A stretch of 64,000 nt of DNA from positions 124,001-188,000 of the forward strand of contig NW_025944508.1 of assembly GCF_000764305.2 (NCBI RefSeq). Reading direction: 5' to 3'. Within the stretch, counting starts at the first letter, position 1, and the number at the start of each line of letters is the position of its first letter. Shown here piece after piece: positions 36,642 to 48,700 of the stretch. The notes under the pieces were generated by a model. That model did not search any database. It was not told the origin of the DNA and saw only the letters and a list, made by a program, of their open reading frames with translations. This stretch comes from Hyalella azteca (taxonomy: Eukaryota; Arthropoda; Malacostraca; Amphipoda; Hyalellidae). Made by a program: the position numbers and the translations under genes.

Positions 36642-39600
36642 NACTCACTGCAGTGAGTGACAGAGAGCGTATTTTCTCGTCGACGAAAACTTGAGGTCAC
36701 GGACGGACAGACGGACGGACATGACGAGCAAAATAGTGCATTTTTTCCCTAAATGAGAAAATGCGCTAAAAATATAACTCAGTACTCACTGCAGTGACAG
36801 AGAGCGCATTTTCTCGTCCGTCCGTCCGTGAAGTGACGGACGGACGGACATGATAAGCACAAAGCGCCTTTTTAGCGCATTTTCCCATTTATGGAAAAAA
36901 TGCACTATTGTGCTCGCCATGTCCGTCTGTCTTTCTGTCTGTCTGTCCGTCCGTCCGTCCGTGACCTCAAGTTTTCGTCGGAGAGAAAATGCGTTCTCTG
37001 TCACTCACTGCAGTGAGTACTGAGTTATATTTTTTCCATAATTGAGATAATGCGCTAAAAACAAAAAAAAAAATCACGAAACGAGATGAGAAAACATGGG
37101 AGAGCACACAGCAAGGTTAGACTAAACCAATTTTCTATCAATAGTGTGTGAGACTACAATAAAGTATACTTAAACATAGATACAACTGTTATTGAGCACA
37201 CCTAGCAGCATCAGAGGTAATGAAATATTAAAGCCACTAATTATAAAAATTCTATAGAAATACTCAGACATCAAAAAATCTGTGTTCTAGTTCCGAAGTT
37301 CCTATTGCAGCAAACTTTCATATGATTTAATAAACAAACTAAAACTGAATTAAAAACCTAATGATCTAATAAAAAACTTTCAACAGTTGCATGTGTTCAA
37401 CTATATAACTAAAACTAAAACAAAACTAAAACTGAACTAAAAACCTAATGATCTAATGAAAAAAACTTTCAACAGTTGCATGTGTTTAACTAAATAACTA
37501 AAACTAAACTAAAACTAAACTAAAACTGAACTAAAAACCTAATGATCTAATAAAAAAACTTTCAACAGTTGCAGAAAGCTCACCGATGTCCCTTCAAAGA
37601 CTTGAGGTTCTGCTTGGCCGCGTCGCTCACAAACTTCTCCTCGAGTTCCTTGTTGCGCGACTCCCCGGAGCTGATGGTGAACACTATGTTCATACGCGAC
37701 CTGGACGTAAAAGTCAGGATTTAATATGTGTTGGTGATTAAATTTTATAGTTAAAACACGGATTAAATGCGGAGCTGAAGTTTAGTTAGTGGTGTATGGA
37801 TAAAAAAGATTCAGAAAATAATATAAAATTAATAACACGTTTTGTCTACGGCGCTGCAGTGCAGGGAGAGCAGACAAGCGTTTCGTTTAGACCTCGCACA
37901 GCGTTGCAGTAGAAGCTTCTACCGCCGTCAATAAGGTTATATGTTTGCGTGATTAGACCCACCTATACTTGGGGTCTACAGCGTTGCAGTAGAAGCCCCC
38001 GCTGCCGTCTATCAGACCCACCTATACTTGGGGTCTACAGCGTTGCAGTAGAAGCCCCCGCTGCCGTCTATCAGACCCACCTATACTTGGGGTCTACAGC
38101 GTTGCAGTAGAAGCCCCCACTGCCGTCTATCAGACCGTATATTTGCGAGCTTTTGACGTCACTTCGCTTGGTGAGCTCCTGGAGGCCGCCCTGCCCCAGC
38201 GCCCACGCCAGCACCTCCGCGGCCACGTGAACGCTGCAACCAATATTAATAATATTAATTAATTTTGGTGTTATTTATAACTAATAAAATATTGACGGAT
38301 GCTACAACCAATATTAATAATATTAATATTTTTTGATATCATTTATAACTAATAAAATATTGACGGATGCTACAACCAATATTAATAATATTGATATTTT
38401 TTGATATTATTTATAACTAATAAAATATTGACGGACGGTACAGCCAATATTAATTATATTAATACATTTTGATATTATTAATAGGTAAGTAATAAAATAT
38501 TGGCGGACGCTGCAACCGTCAATTAAAGATACCGTTAATAATGATACTAACCGGTAATGAAAGTGATACATTTTAACATGATTTATAACTTTTGTAATGT
38601 AGCAGGCTCTGAAAAATAGCGAAATTTTAATACGATATAAACTTTTAAAACGTTTCTTGCTCTGGTAAAAAAGTAATGAAATGCTAATACAATGCGGAAT
38701 TTTAACATAATCAATGGCTAATAAAATGTTGCACTTTCGGAAAATTAGATGAAAATACAAATTTAAATTTTCTGTGGAAAATTGAATACAACAAAATCAA
38801 TGTTGTGGTGTTAAAAAATTTCGACTTCTCGAAGAAATATGGACGTGCTAATTTCTGAAATTTTTTTTAGAAACCTACTCGAAGATATACAATTTAAATT
38901 TTTCTATACAAATTGTAGCTCTTTTATAAGTGCAAATTAATACTTATTGAAATGGTGAAAAGATGCAAATTAATGCTTGAATAATGTTGAAAAATAAATT
39001 AATAAATTAATTAAATGCAAATTGAGATACTTAATACCTGGAAATCCACGCAACCATAACGAGTATAGTGAGAAAAAATATGAAAATTGACAGCAAACGA
39101 AAATACGCAACCCAGGTTGAAGAATTTTTTTTTTTGTGATGAGCAACAAGTAAAGAGTTCTTGAGTGGACAAAACTGGTCATATTTAGAGAGATCGCGGG
39201 AAATCTCTTGTAGCTTGAAAAATTTATACAAAACACACATGCATAGACGGGCTGTGGGTGTACGTACGCATAGACAGGCTACGGGTGTACGTACGCATAG
39301 ACGGGCTGTGGGTGTACGTACGCATAGACGGGCTGCGGGTGTACGTACGCATAGACGGGCTGCGGGTGTACGTACGCATATATCTTAACATTTCTTAGCA
39401 TATCTTAACCTACCCTAGAATATCCTAACATATCTTAACCTATCTTAACTTGTATTAACTTCTGTTTACTTGTATTTACTTTTATACTTAATAAACAGTA
39501 TATTTAACTAATATTTGAGTAGGACTTCGCTATATATAGGGATATATATAATTGACTATTAACGCGATTATCGCTTTTGTTGCATGATTTCTTAAAGCAT

Positions 39601-42600
39601 TAAGAGTTAATGAAAACGACGTGATTTATAATAATTTTTTAACTTATGATGAAGCTGGTTTTCTAAACGCTCCCAAACGCGACACGATGAATTCATACAC
39701 TTTTCTTCCCCTGTGCATTCATTTTTAAGGATATTCCAGAGAAGGGAAATATAATTGTACCGTTTGCAGGCAGATGTGAGTAAAACATAATCTAAGTGAG
39801 ACATAAGCAAAAAAATCCTCAAAAAGAAGATTATATTTTTTAAATAAATTGCTAATTTATCTTATAACAAATAAAACTGGGGGTGTCGGGGAGGGCTTAG
39901 CGCCATGTCATGCAGCTGATAGCAGGGCAAGGCACACGGTTCAGGCTAGTTAATTGTCAAGTGACACGCACGATTTAGAATAATTGTTGTGGACACGCGC
40001 TATTTCGAATAATTGTTGCGTGACACAAACGATTTAGAATAATTGTTGCATGTTACGCACAGCTCAGACTGATTGTGGCGTAATGCGTACGCTCAGAACG
40101 ATCATATACGACACTGGCATGAACGTGTGCAGTTGTTTCAGCAAGACTAGGGATTTGAATCTTAGGGTTTTTCAATTCGAAATAACTCTTTCTATATAAT
40201 CGAGCTCATTTATCATCATCACACTCGCATATAATCGTCCGCACCTAAATCGCACTCGAAAATCATCACCCTCACATCCAATCACTCTATTCAATCGTTA
40301 ACATATTGCATATTTACATATACACAAAATATATATTCCAATTCAATACTGTGTCACAGTTTGCTTATAATCAACTGCCCACTTAAAACAACCGTCTTAC
40401 ATATAAACTTCTCAAATAATCACCATCAAGAATAAATAATAAACTGCTAATCATGAGGACACTTTTAATCTGCAATGCCACTCACGAGTGCCAGTGCCAC
40501 TCCGGCACTCCTGCCGTGTTCGGTATGGGTGCCATCAGGCTGAGTATCACCCACGTTGAGTGGCAGGCTGCGTATGAACTCTAGCAGGGTGACGTGTGAC
40601 CAGCAGTCAACACTCATGTCATTCACGTGGGTGATGCGGTCACCCACCCTGGGTAATACTTTATTTATATACACAGCATTTACGTTCATTATTTATATCA
40701 AGTTTACGCAGTAAAATGACATTCCTAAAATTTGATTTAAAGATAACTGAATAGCTGAATTATGAAGCGTCACCTTGGTAATACCGACAACATCTCATTT
40801 GTTGATGATATAAAATTCACGAAATAAAATTAAATCAAACAATAGCTCACAGGGTAATTGAAATAATTAATTAAGAATTGTATATTGAAGACTGCGTTTT
40901 AAAATCAATGTCTATCAACCCCAAATAATGAGTCAAACAAAATCGAAAAAACAGTTACTGAGAAAGACGAACTGAATTGTAATTCAGCATATATGCGCGA
41001 AGAAATTATGTCATTAAATAATATTTGTAATATTTAGAAATAAATTTGGCGATAATATTTCCAGGTAAAACCTTAAATGTTATTATTCTTGTATATGTAA
41101 CTCATACTATAAACCAAGGAGGCTGTCAACAATGGACAATCAATCCTAATTATAATATTTTCAGTGTGGTCAATATTTTCTTTTTATGCGTTTCTGAAAT
41201 TTTCTAATTAATGAAATAACGATCCTTAATTAGATAATGGGTGCGTTAATTGCTTTTATAACTGACCTGAGCTTGAAAGGAGAGAGGACGGACATCGGGG
41301 AAACTTTGTACACGAAGTGACATCCTGTCGTGCGCTCCGTGGAGAGGTATAACCCCAGGGGGATTTGTGCCCACTCGTTTATTATAGTGGGGATTGTGGT
41401 GCTATTCCTCCTGTTCTCATCAGGGATACGTCGTGAGGGGGAGCTCGGTGGGGAAGAAACAAGTTCAGCCTCAGACTCGAGGATGGTTGAGGGGTCGGGA
41501 TCAGAAGTTGAGGAACTATTTATATTTTCGGGGAAATTTGAGGAAGAATCTTCAGGTACAACAGCTGGGGCTGAGGTTGTGGTGGGGTCTGGGTTAGCCC
41601 CACGGGGAGGGATGCTGTAGGGGTCGTACAGCGTCAACTCCGTCACGAATTTCTCCTTAAATTGCAGCTGTAACGAAAAAAATGTGCGTGTCATAGAACA
41701 ATAAAGTTCTTTAAAAGATGATAAATTTTAAATATTTTTAGAGATCAATAAAACAAATCAAATAAAAATTTATATGCACATTCTGTTTCAAACTAACAAG
41801 TAATTCGTGTAATTATAAAAGGTATTTCTTAAAAAAACTTACTGTTTTTGATCGGACTTTTCCCATTCGTCTCCCAGCAGCCGCCCCAACGGTTGGGAAC
41901 ACGAAAGCATCAGTGGGGAGAGCGTGAGGACTTTGCTGGAGAGTGGGGACGGGAATGCGAGATGGGGAGCTTGGGGAAATCCTTTTGTCTGAGATGAAAG
42001 TGGAAGGTGTAGAAAAGGAATGCCGGTATGTAAGCCTTCCAAGACTTGGGGAGTTTGGGGAAGAAGGGGAAGATCCTGAAGAATTGCTGTAAGTTCTCAA
42101 CAGGGGGAGTTTTGTAGGACGCCGGGCCTTCCCAGGCCCACTGCCGTTTGGTGTCATCCCCAAAGTTGGGGAAGAGAATAGCGACGCTGGTCTGCTCCCT
42201 ACAGGCTTTACGATTTTAGCGCGGGGAACTGTTGAGGATTTCGGAACAATTTCTCGGTTGTGACGAAGTCGAGTTTCTGGGGAATGTTTCGCTGGGGATT
42301 GACGTTGGGGAATGGCTGAGATTGATGCCAGCAGCAGGGGATCAAGAGCTGGGGAAGGAGCGTCATGCTCCACGATGCTGCTGGGGCGTGAAGGCTCGGG
42401 GCAGCTTGGGGAAGAACTGCCGCTCCTGCAATGCGAACAAACCCGTAATTTATTCCCCCTTATCCCCGTATTAGGGGATTAGACAGCTAAATGATTTTTT
42501 AAGTTATTCGTTTTATATTTGTCTTTACTTTAAATGGTAATTCTAAATTGTAACAAGTCTTGTCTTAAACATTAATCGTGATTTATTGATAAGAATTATA

Positions 42601-43590
42601 ATTTTCTTAGATTATACATGACGTTATTTTTGTTCACCCATTTAGCATTGTTTGTTTCTCTACTGGGTTTTATACTCGTCCATTTCATCGTTGGGCTTCA
42701 ATCACTCATGGTTTACTCACAGATTAGATGAGTATTTATCCATCAATGTTGTTTTACTGGACAATCTTATTACTTATTGTAAATACTTCAACTTAACTCA
42801 CCCATTATTGTGAGCAGGTTTCTCCCGCCAAGTAACTTCATCGCAAAGGTCCTAGGGAAAATAATAAATTATTAAATAATAAAATATATTCTCTTTTTTT
42901 CGTCATTCGAGAAATTATTCAGTCGCTTACTATCAAATTAAACACTATAGAATACGAATTATATTGTTGGCGTTCCGCGACAAACCTTGAACATTATTCT
43001 AGGTTTAACAGAAAAGTTTACCAATGCAGCAGATCGTCCTTCGTCACCAATTGTTATTTAATCCCATATGGGATTGCGCATGATGCGACATCTACCTACA
43101 TAATCCACGCAGGATTACAATATCTCCTTCAATAAAAATCTACTTTTATACATCTATTAAGTAGAGTCCGATGCTTACACAATTCCAACCTATAGCTGTT
43201 GCTGTTCAATTTTGTGCTTCATATAGCCACCGTACTTAAATTATTTGAATAATCGCTCAGAGAAATAGCCTTTAATTTTACGAATAGAATTACGCTCATA
43301 CACCAAGGATGACTGTAGATGTGTCGTGTTGACACATCTAAAAAAAATTCGGCTCCTTTTGACACATCCAAACAGGATGATCTCGTCTTGACACATCCGT
43401 ACAGAATTATCTCGATTTTACACATCCAAACAGAATGATTTTGTGTCAACACATGACTTATTCTTCTTTATTCACACAGGAGCACACAAAAATACATACC
43501 AAGACTAACCTTCAGCTGCTCAGAAGCCTCTGCGTCAGGAGACTCTGAGATGGTGGCAACTCGGAGCAACTGAGGACTGCTAGATGACAT
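36405..43590 (-). CDS. Ser/Pro-rich PDZ-domain protein, 5' half
   Basis: Exons in order: 43510-43590 (start MSSSSPQLLRV), 42802-42851, 41843-42425, 41267-41667, then the second PDZ exon at 40551-40648 (copy B) or 36405-36502 (copy A). All phases agree. The first ~270 residues are disordered and rich in Ser, Pro and Arg (YSNSSGSSPSSPNSPSLG; TYRHSFSTPSTF). A region with LQFKEKFVTELTLYDPYSIP follows, then more Ser/Pro, then the PDZ domain: IPLGLYLSTERTTGCHFVYK, VSPMSVLSPFKLR, spliced to VGDRITHVNDMSVDCWSHVT and LLEFIRSLP. LGLYL fits the carboxylate-binding loop, which predicts binding of C-terminal peptides. Downstream exons are not identified, and I cannot name the orthologue. Confidence 0.75.
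36643..37062. mobile_element. palindromic MITE-like elements, nested or head-to-head copies
   Basis: One copy, left-truncated at the N at 36642, is followed by a second copy and its inverse. The cluster contains paired ctcactgcagtgag ends, gcgcattttctc and (ggac)n / (gtcc)n centres, so the whole can fold into a long hairpin. The same cluster occurs at 45897-46365. Confidence 0.75.
37340..37575. repeat. ~110-bp tandem repeat (ctaatgatctaataaaaaac)
   Basis: Three diverged units of aactaaaactgaactaaaaa plus cctaatgatctaataaaaaa and ctttcaacagttgcatgtgt. The array ends at the donor side of the PSAT1 exon 37584-37700. Confidence 0.75.
37584..37700 (-). CDS. PSAT1: PSAT1 penultimate exon, present only in displaced segment
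   Basis: It encodes SRMNIVFTISSGESRNKELE, then EKFVSDAAKQNLKSLKGH, matching the family's small C-terminal domain (R-S-x-MN-x-x-F and LKGHR). Phase fits both neighbours: AG from the exon ending at 38081 or 46856 plus G makes Arg, and CG plus the G at 45857 makes Arg. The corresponding place in the main locus is lost at the N at 46803. Confidence 0.85.
37903..38080 (-). repeat. 59-bp repeat duplicating the end of a PSAT1 exon and its donor
   Basis: Downstream of the exon 38081-38233, its last ~50 nt (encoding [12 protein letters not shown]) and the donor gtgggt occur in two more near-perfect 59-bp units, plus a decayed one at about 37903-37945. At least one extra unit is present in the other copy (46804-46855) before the gap. 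Confidence 0.88.
38234..38490. repeat. ~62-65 bp tandem repeat (caaccaatattaataatatt)
   Basis: About four units of caaccaatattaataatatt plus ttataactaataaaatattgacgg. The duplicate at 47009-47430 has more units, so the array differs in length between the two copies. Confidence 0.85.
39243..39378. repeat. 28-bp tandem repeat (cgggctgtgggtgtacgtac unit)
   Basis: Five copies of cgggctgtgggtgtacgtac plus gcatagac. It bridges, with no N, from PSAT1 intron sequence to the second PDZ-exon segment, so it marks a junction between fragments of two different genes. Confidence 0.85.
39379..40795. repeat. duplicated segment B (PDZ intron plus exon)
   Basis: Partner of 35292-36641. This copy is contiguous with the rest of the PDZ gene to its right (41267 onward), so it is likely the properly placed one. 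Confidence 0.88.
43310..43450. repeat. ~38-bp repeat (gacacatccaaacagaatga)
   Basis: Four diverged units of cttgacacatccaaacagaa plus tgatctcgt in intron 1 of the PDZ gene. Confidence 0.75.
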
Positions 43591-43609
43591 CTTCGATGGC
43601 AACGAGACG

Positions 43610-43730
43610 AACTGCAGCACAATAATATCCTTAACTGTAACACGAAAATATTCCTAACTGCAGCACCAAAATGTTCGTAACTGCAGTACCAAAATATTCC
43701 TAACTGCAGCACCAAAATATCCTTCACTGC
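43610..43730. repeat. 23-bp tandem repeat just upstream of the PDZ gene start codon
   Basis: Five copies of ctgcagcaccaaaatattcc plus taa begin about 20 bp upstream of the ATG, within the likely 5' UTR or proximal promoter. Confidence 0.85.
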
Positions 43731-44319
43731 TGATCCGAAATATCAAAAATTAGAGCGTTAAGCAGCCTGGAAACGCACTTGTCTTGCAATCAAACGGCAT
43801 GGCTATATTTTATAATTTTGTTTAACAACTTAAAGCATTCGTTTACATTGAAACTATAGCCACAGCTCAACATATCATTTCTAGAACGCAAGGAAGAAAG
43901 TTTAACCACTACTATAGATCAAGGAATCCGAACTAGATCGTATTCATACAAACAAAGATCGTTCATACAAACAAGAGATCACCAACATATATGCGTATAA
44001 AACTCGCCAGGTTCACTATAGTAGTATAGTGCTATAGTCACCGTGTTTGCGGGAGCGAACCCAGGGTTTAGGTGTAGAACTGTAGAGGACGCCTGGAGAC
44101 AGAAGAGCTACAGCAGACGACGGAGCCTGCGCCCGGAGGCGGTTATCTGCTACCACATCCTCTGATTGCTGCGATGCCAGCGGCCACAACGAACGATGTT
44201 GCCGCTGAAACTCCTACCTTTACTAGTGTTTCAATCAAACTTTGAAAAGCTCATCGGGCTTGGAAAATGCAGAGAAACAATAGTTAATCCTTGCAAGTCT
44301 AATTTAAACCCGGAAAATT

Positions 44320-44466
44320 TTGTCTTTTTTGCGCATTTTCTCATTTATGGAAAAAATGCACTATTGTGCTCGCCATGTCCGTCTGTCTGTCCGTGACCTC
44401 AAGTTTTCGTCGACGAGAAAATGCGCTCTCTCACTCACTGCAGTGGGTACTGAGTTATATTTTTTA
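44320..44466 (-). mobile_element. palindromic MITE-like element, reverse orientation
   Basis: Begins gcgcattttctcatttatgg, has a (gtcc)n centre, and ends cactcactgcagtgggtact then gagttatattt: the reverse complement of the element at 2851-3042. Confidence 0.75.
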
Positions 44467-45717
44467 AACTTCAAGGCTTGGATGCTACGGAATAAATCGT
44501 ACCTATACACACGAAAAATATACAGGGGACCGAGATTTTGAAAATCAAAACATTTTCTATTCGTATGAGTGGTTGTTGGAAAGTCCAGAGCCACGTCTAG
44601 AAAGAACTTTTCTGATAGAGTGCACTGAAACTGAAGATGAATAACATCGATTGACTAAAATTCAATGGAGTTTGTACAGATAAAATGAAATCATTGAAAA
44701 GGCCAACAAAAATACTTTTACTGCTGGGTTATGCAAAGTGATAAAAAATCTACATACGCTGGCAAAAATCAATATCATCCATACGGTCAAATGTAAACGC
44801 AACTTCTAAGCGACGGTTCATAACAGTCAAGTTATACTTGACTCGGAACCGGTAATGAACCAAAAGATCGTGAAAGAGGTGACCGATGTAGAAAGTAGCT
44901 GACGTCTTCATTTAGAACCGAATAGTAGTCCGCAAAGGTTAATAAGTCAATGCTCCAGAAGATACAAAATTTAATAAAAACTAGTAACGTGGGTAGAAAC
45001 TTGCACCTGCTAGTTCTGCAACACCTAAATAGCAGCTAATAAAAATTCAACGATATACTCGTGACGAACACTTGTTCCTTTGTAACATAAAAACCATAGA
45101 CATTCAATGATGGAGGTCTATAGATGGATGAGGTTTTATAAAGAAGGTATTAAATAAAAGTATTGAATAAGGGGAATAGTATGTGGATCACCCTGCATTC
45201 GACGGGCATGAATGTATTCAAAACATTGCAGTATTGTAGACAATTGTAAATAATCACGATTTCTTCATTTCAGTTGTGACTCTTATCTCCCAAAAAAAAT
45301 CTGATTACAAATTTTAAAAGTTGATGCGATCGCAGCGAGCTTCTTGACACAGAACAACACAAGTTTCCCTGGAGTACGGTGATGGTGATATCAATTTTAC
45401 GAAGTGAGTCAACTTTCAAAATGAGCATTGCATTGCGTTTGCGCTGAACATTGCCTGAGGATTTTCAATTAACAAGGTAAGGGTAAAAGATGCGTAGTGA
45501 TCGAAAACGATCAGATTTTCATTACTTTCCGAATGTTTTTTTTTTTTATCGCAGAGAATACATTAATTTAACAAATAAGAATTGGATATCGATAACTGTA
45601 ATATCATGTATCACGATTACAAACATTATGGTTTAACATTGAAGCATTTAGAATCTTAATTTGAAGTGAAGGTGATAATTTTACCGTCTAACTTTTGAGC
45701 GGAGGAGCAGAAGATAA

Positions 45718-45723
45718 TTTATT
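45718..45723 (-). terminator. polyadenylation signal AATAAA of PSAT1
   Basis: tttatt on the plus strand, 20 bp past the PSAT1 stop codon. A hexamer alone is weak evidence, but the position is close to the coding end. Confidence 0.4.
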
Positions 45724-45742
45724 TGAAGTAAAGAAGAAAATT

Positions 45743-48700
45743 TCATGGCGTGCTGCAGGAGTTTGCTTTCTGGAAATCCTTCATAAATTTCAGGAGCTTT
45801 GCGACGTCGTTTAGAGTGATGGCGTTGAACACTGACGCACGCATGCCTCCTACGTCCCTGAGACGCAACATGAACAACATCAGAACATGAATAAAAAATA
45901 TAACTCAGTACTCACTGCAGTGAGTGACAGAGAGCGCATTTTCTCGTCGACGAAAACTTGAGGTCACAGACGGACAGACGGACGGACATGACGAGCACAA
46001 TAGTGCATTTTTTCCATAAATGAGAAAATGCGCTAAAAATATAACTCAGTACTCACTGCAGTGAGTGACAGAGAGCGCATTTACTCGCCCGTCCGTCCGT
46101 GAAGTGACGGACGGACGGACATGATAAGCACAAAGCGCCTTTTAAGCGCATTTTCCCATTTATGGAAAAAATGAACTATTGTGCTCGCCATGTCCGTCTG
46201 TCTTTCTGTCTGTCTGTCCGTCCGTCCATCTGTCCGTCCGTTCGTCTGTCCGTCCGTCCGTCCGTGACCTCAAGTTTTCGTCGGCGAGAAAATGTGCTCT
46301 CTGTCACTCACTGCAGTGTGTACTGAGTTATATTTTTTCCATAATTGAGATAATGCGCTAAAAACACAAAAAATCATGAAACGAGATGAGAAAACATGGG
46401 AGAGCACACAGCAAGGTTAGACTAAACCAATTTTCTATCAATAGTGTGTGAGACTACAAAAAAGTATACTTAAACATAGATACAACTGTTATTGAGCACA
46501 CCTAGCAACATCAAAGGTAATGAAATATTAAAGCCACTAATTATAAAAATTCTATAGAAATACTCAGACATCCAAAAATCTGTGTTCTAGTTCCGAAGTA
46601 CCTATTGCAACAAACGCATATAAGAACTAATAAACCAAACTAAAACTAAACTAAAAATCTAATGATCTAATAAAAAACTACCAACAGTTGCATGTGTTTA
46701 ACTAAATAACTAAAACTAAACTAAAACTAAACTAAAAACCTAATGATCTAATAAAAAAAACTAAAAAAAGGGCAGGGTGGCCCAGTGGTTACAGTTCAGA
46801 GTNTGGGGTCTACAGCGTTGCAGTAGAAGCCCCCACTGCCGTCTATCAGACCCACCTATACTTGGGGTCTACAGCGTTGCAGTAGAAGCCCCCACTGCCG
46901 TCTATCAGACCGTATATTTGCGAGCTTTTGACGTCACTTCGCTTGGTGAGCTCCTGGAGGCCGCCCTGCCCCAGCGCCCACGCCAGCACCTCCGCGGCCA
47001 CGTGAACGCTGCAACCAATATTAATAATATTAATTAATTTTGGTGTTATTTATAACTAATAAAATATTGACGGACGCTGCAACCAGCCATTAATTTTATT
47101 AGTAGGTACATTTTGATATTATTTATTAGTTATTACTAATAAAATATTGACGGATGCTACAACCAATATTAATAATATTAATATTTTTTGATATCATTTA
47201 TAACTAATAAAATATTGACGGATGCTACAACCAATATTAATAATATTGATATTTTTTGATATTATTTATAACTAATAAAATATTGACGGACGGTACAGCC
47301 AATATTAATTATATTGATATTTTTTGATATTATTTATAACTAATAAAATATTGACGGACGGTACAGCCAATATTAATTATATTAATACATTTTGATATTA
47401 TTAATAGGTAAGTAATAAAATATTGGCGGACGCTGCAACCGTCAATTAAAGATACCGTTAATAATGATACTAACCGGTAATGAAAGTGATACATTTTAAC
47501 ATGATTTATAACTTTTGTAATGTAGCAGGCTCTGAAAAATAGCGAAATTTTAATACGATATAAACTTTTAAAACGTTTCTTGCTCTGGTAAAAAAGTAAT
47601 GAAATGCTAATACAATGCGGAATTTTAACATAATCAATGGCTAATAAAATGTTGTTGCATTTTCGGAAAATTAGATGAAAATAAAATGTACATTTTCTTT
47701 GGAGNGAAGACATTACCTTAGAAACATCGAAGGACCGGGAGCAGATGTTGGACGACATGTCGCACACGAGAGGGACTCCCGCGGGGGGTGTGGGGATGTA
47801 CGGGAATTCGACCCCTGAAAACAATAATTGTACATTCATAATTTTAAACATTATTGCTTAAAACAACATTATTGTTGTTTTAAACATGATAATTCAAGTA
47901 TTTCTTATATAATTTTAATACATCAACACAATTAGCCTTAACGAAAAAAAAAAAACGTTGCGACGCATGACAAGTCGGAAGGGCACATCCAGACTCGATG
48001 GTAACACTCGTATAAATTCGTCACACTCTGTCTAAATATCGTTGCTTTTTATGAGCTTATATGTAGGTCAGCACGATCCAGTTTAGCTCGATAGAAGGGA
48101 GCTTCTGTGCTGAGCGTGGGTTTCATAGACTTGATGGTTGGGGTAAAAGGGGTAACTGCTCCCATCAGAAGCACAAGATTTCATTAACTAGCTCAGAATT
48201 AAAAAAAAATTCTTTTCACAAACCTTTGAAATGCGAGCCGATTTTGGTGTTTAAATTTGGAAGTGTTTAAATTGCACAACCACAAAAAGTTATGAAATTT
48301 CACTGCGAAAACAGACTCTGTTTGGTCTATCAAGTAACATCAAAATCAACTCTAGGTCTATTAAGTCATTTCAGAAAACAGACCATGAATGGTCTATCAA
48401 GTCGCATTACAAAAACAGACCCCTGGATGATGTCATAAGTCGCATTACTAATAGAGACTCTGGATGGTCTCGTAAGTCGCATTACGAATACAGACCCTGA
48501 ATGGTCTCGTAAGTCGCATTACGAATACAGACCCTGGATGGTCTCGTTGTCGCAGTAGTAGAGGTAGGATGCGTTGGGGTCTAGGTCCCACGTTGAGAGG
48601 TCTGGGACTGTCCCAGGAAGTGTAGTTTCAGGAAGCACTTTACGAACCTTGCCGTACTTCGCTGCTTCCTCGGCTGCGGTTTTGGACCAAGTGCCTGCCG

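Larger units (their letters stand above)
36643..39240. repeat. displaced PSAT1 segment C, duplicate of 45909-47700
   Basis: This segment matches 45909-47700 in order and orientation: palindromic elements, the ctaaaactaaactaaaacta tract, the PSAT1 exon at 38081-38233 (identical to 46856-47008), and the aatattaataatattaatt repeats. It also carries a PSAT1 exon (37584-37700) that is missing from the other copy at its gap. It sits between the two PDZ-exon copies. Confidence 0.9.
43731..45740. other. intergenic region between PSAT1 and the PDZ gene
   Basis: A relatively GC-rich stretch at 44040-44215 could be promoter or 5' UTR of the PDZ gene on the minus strand (inference). A palindromic element occupies 44320-44466. 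The rest is AT-rich with no ORF of note. Confidence 0.45.
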
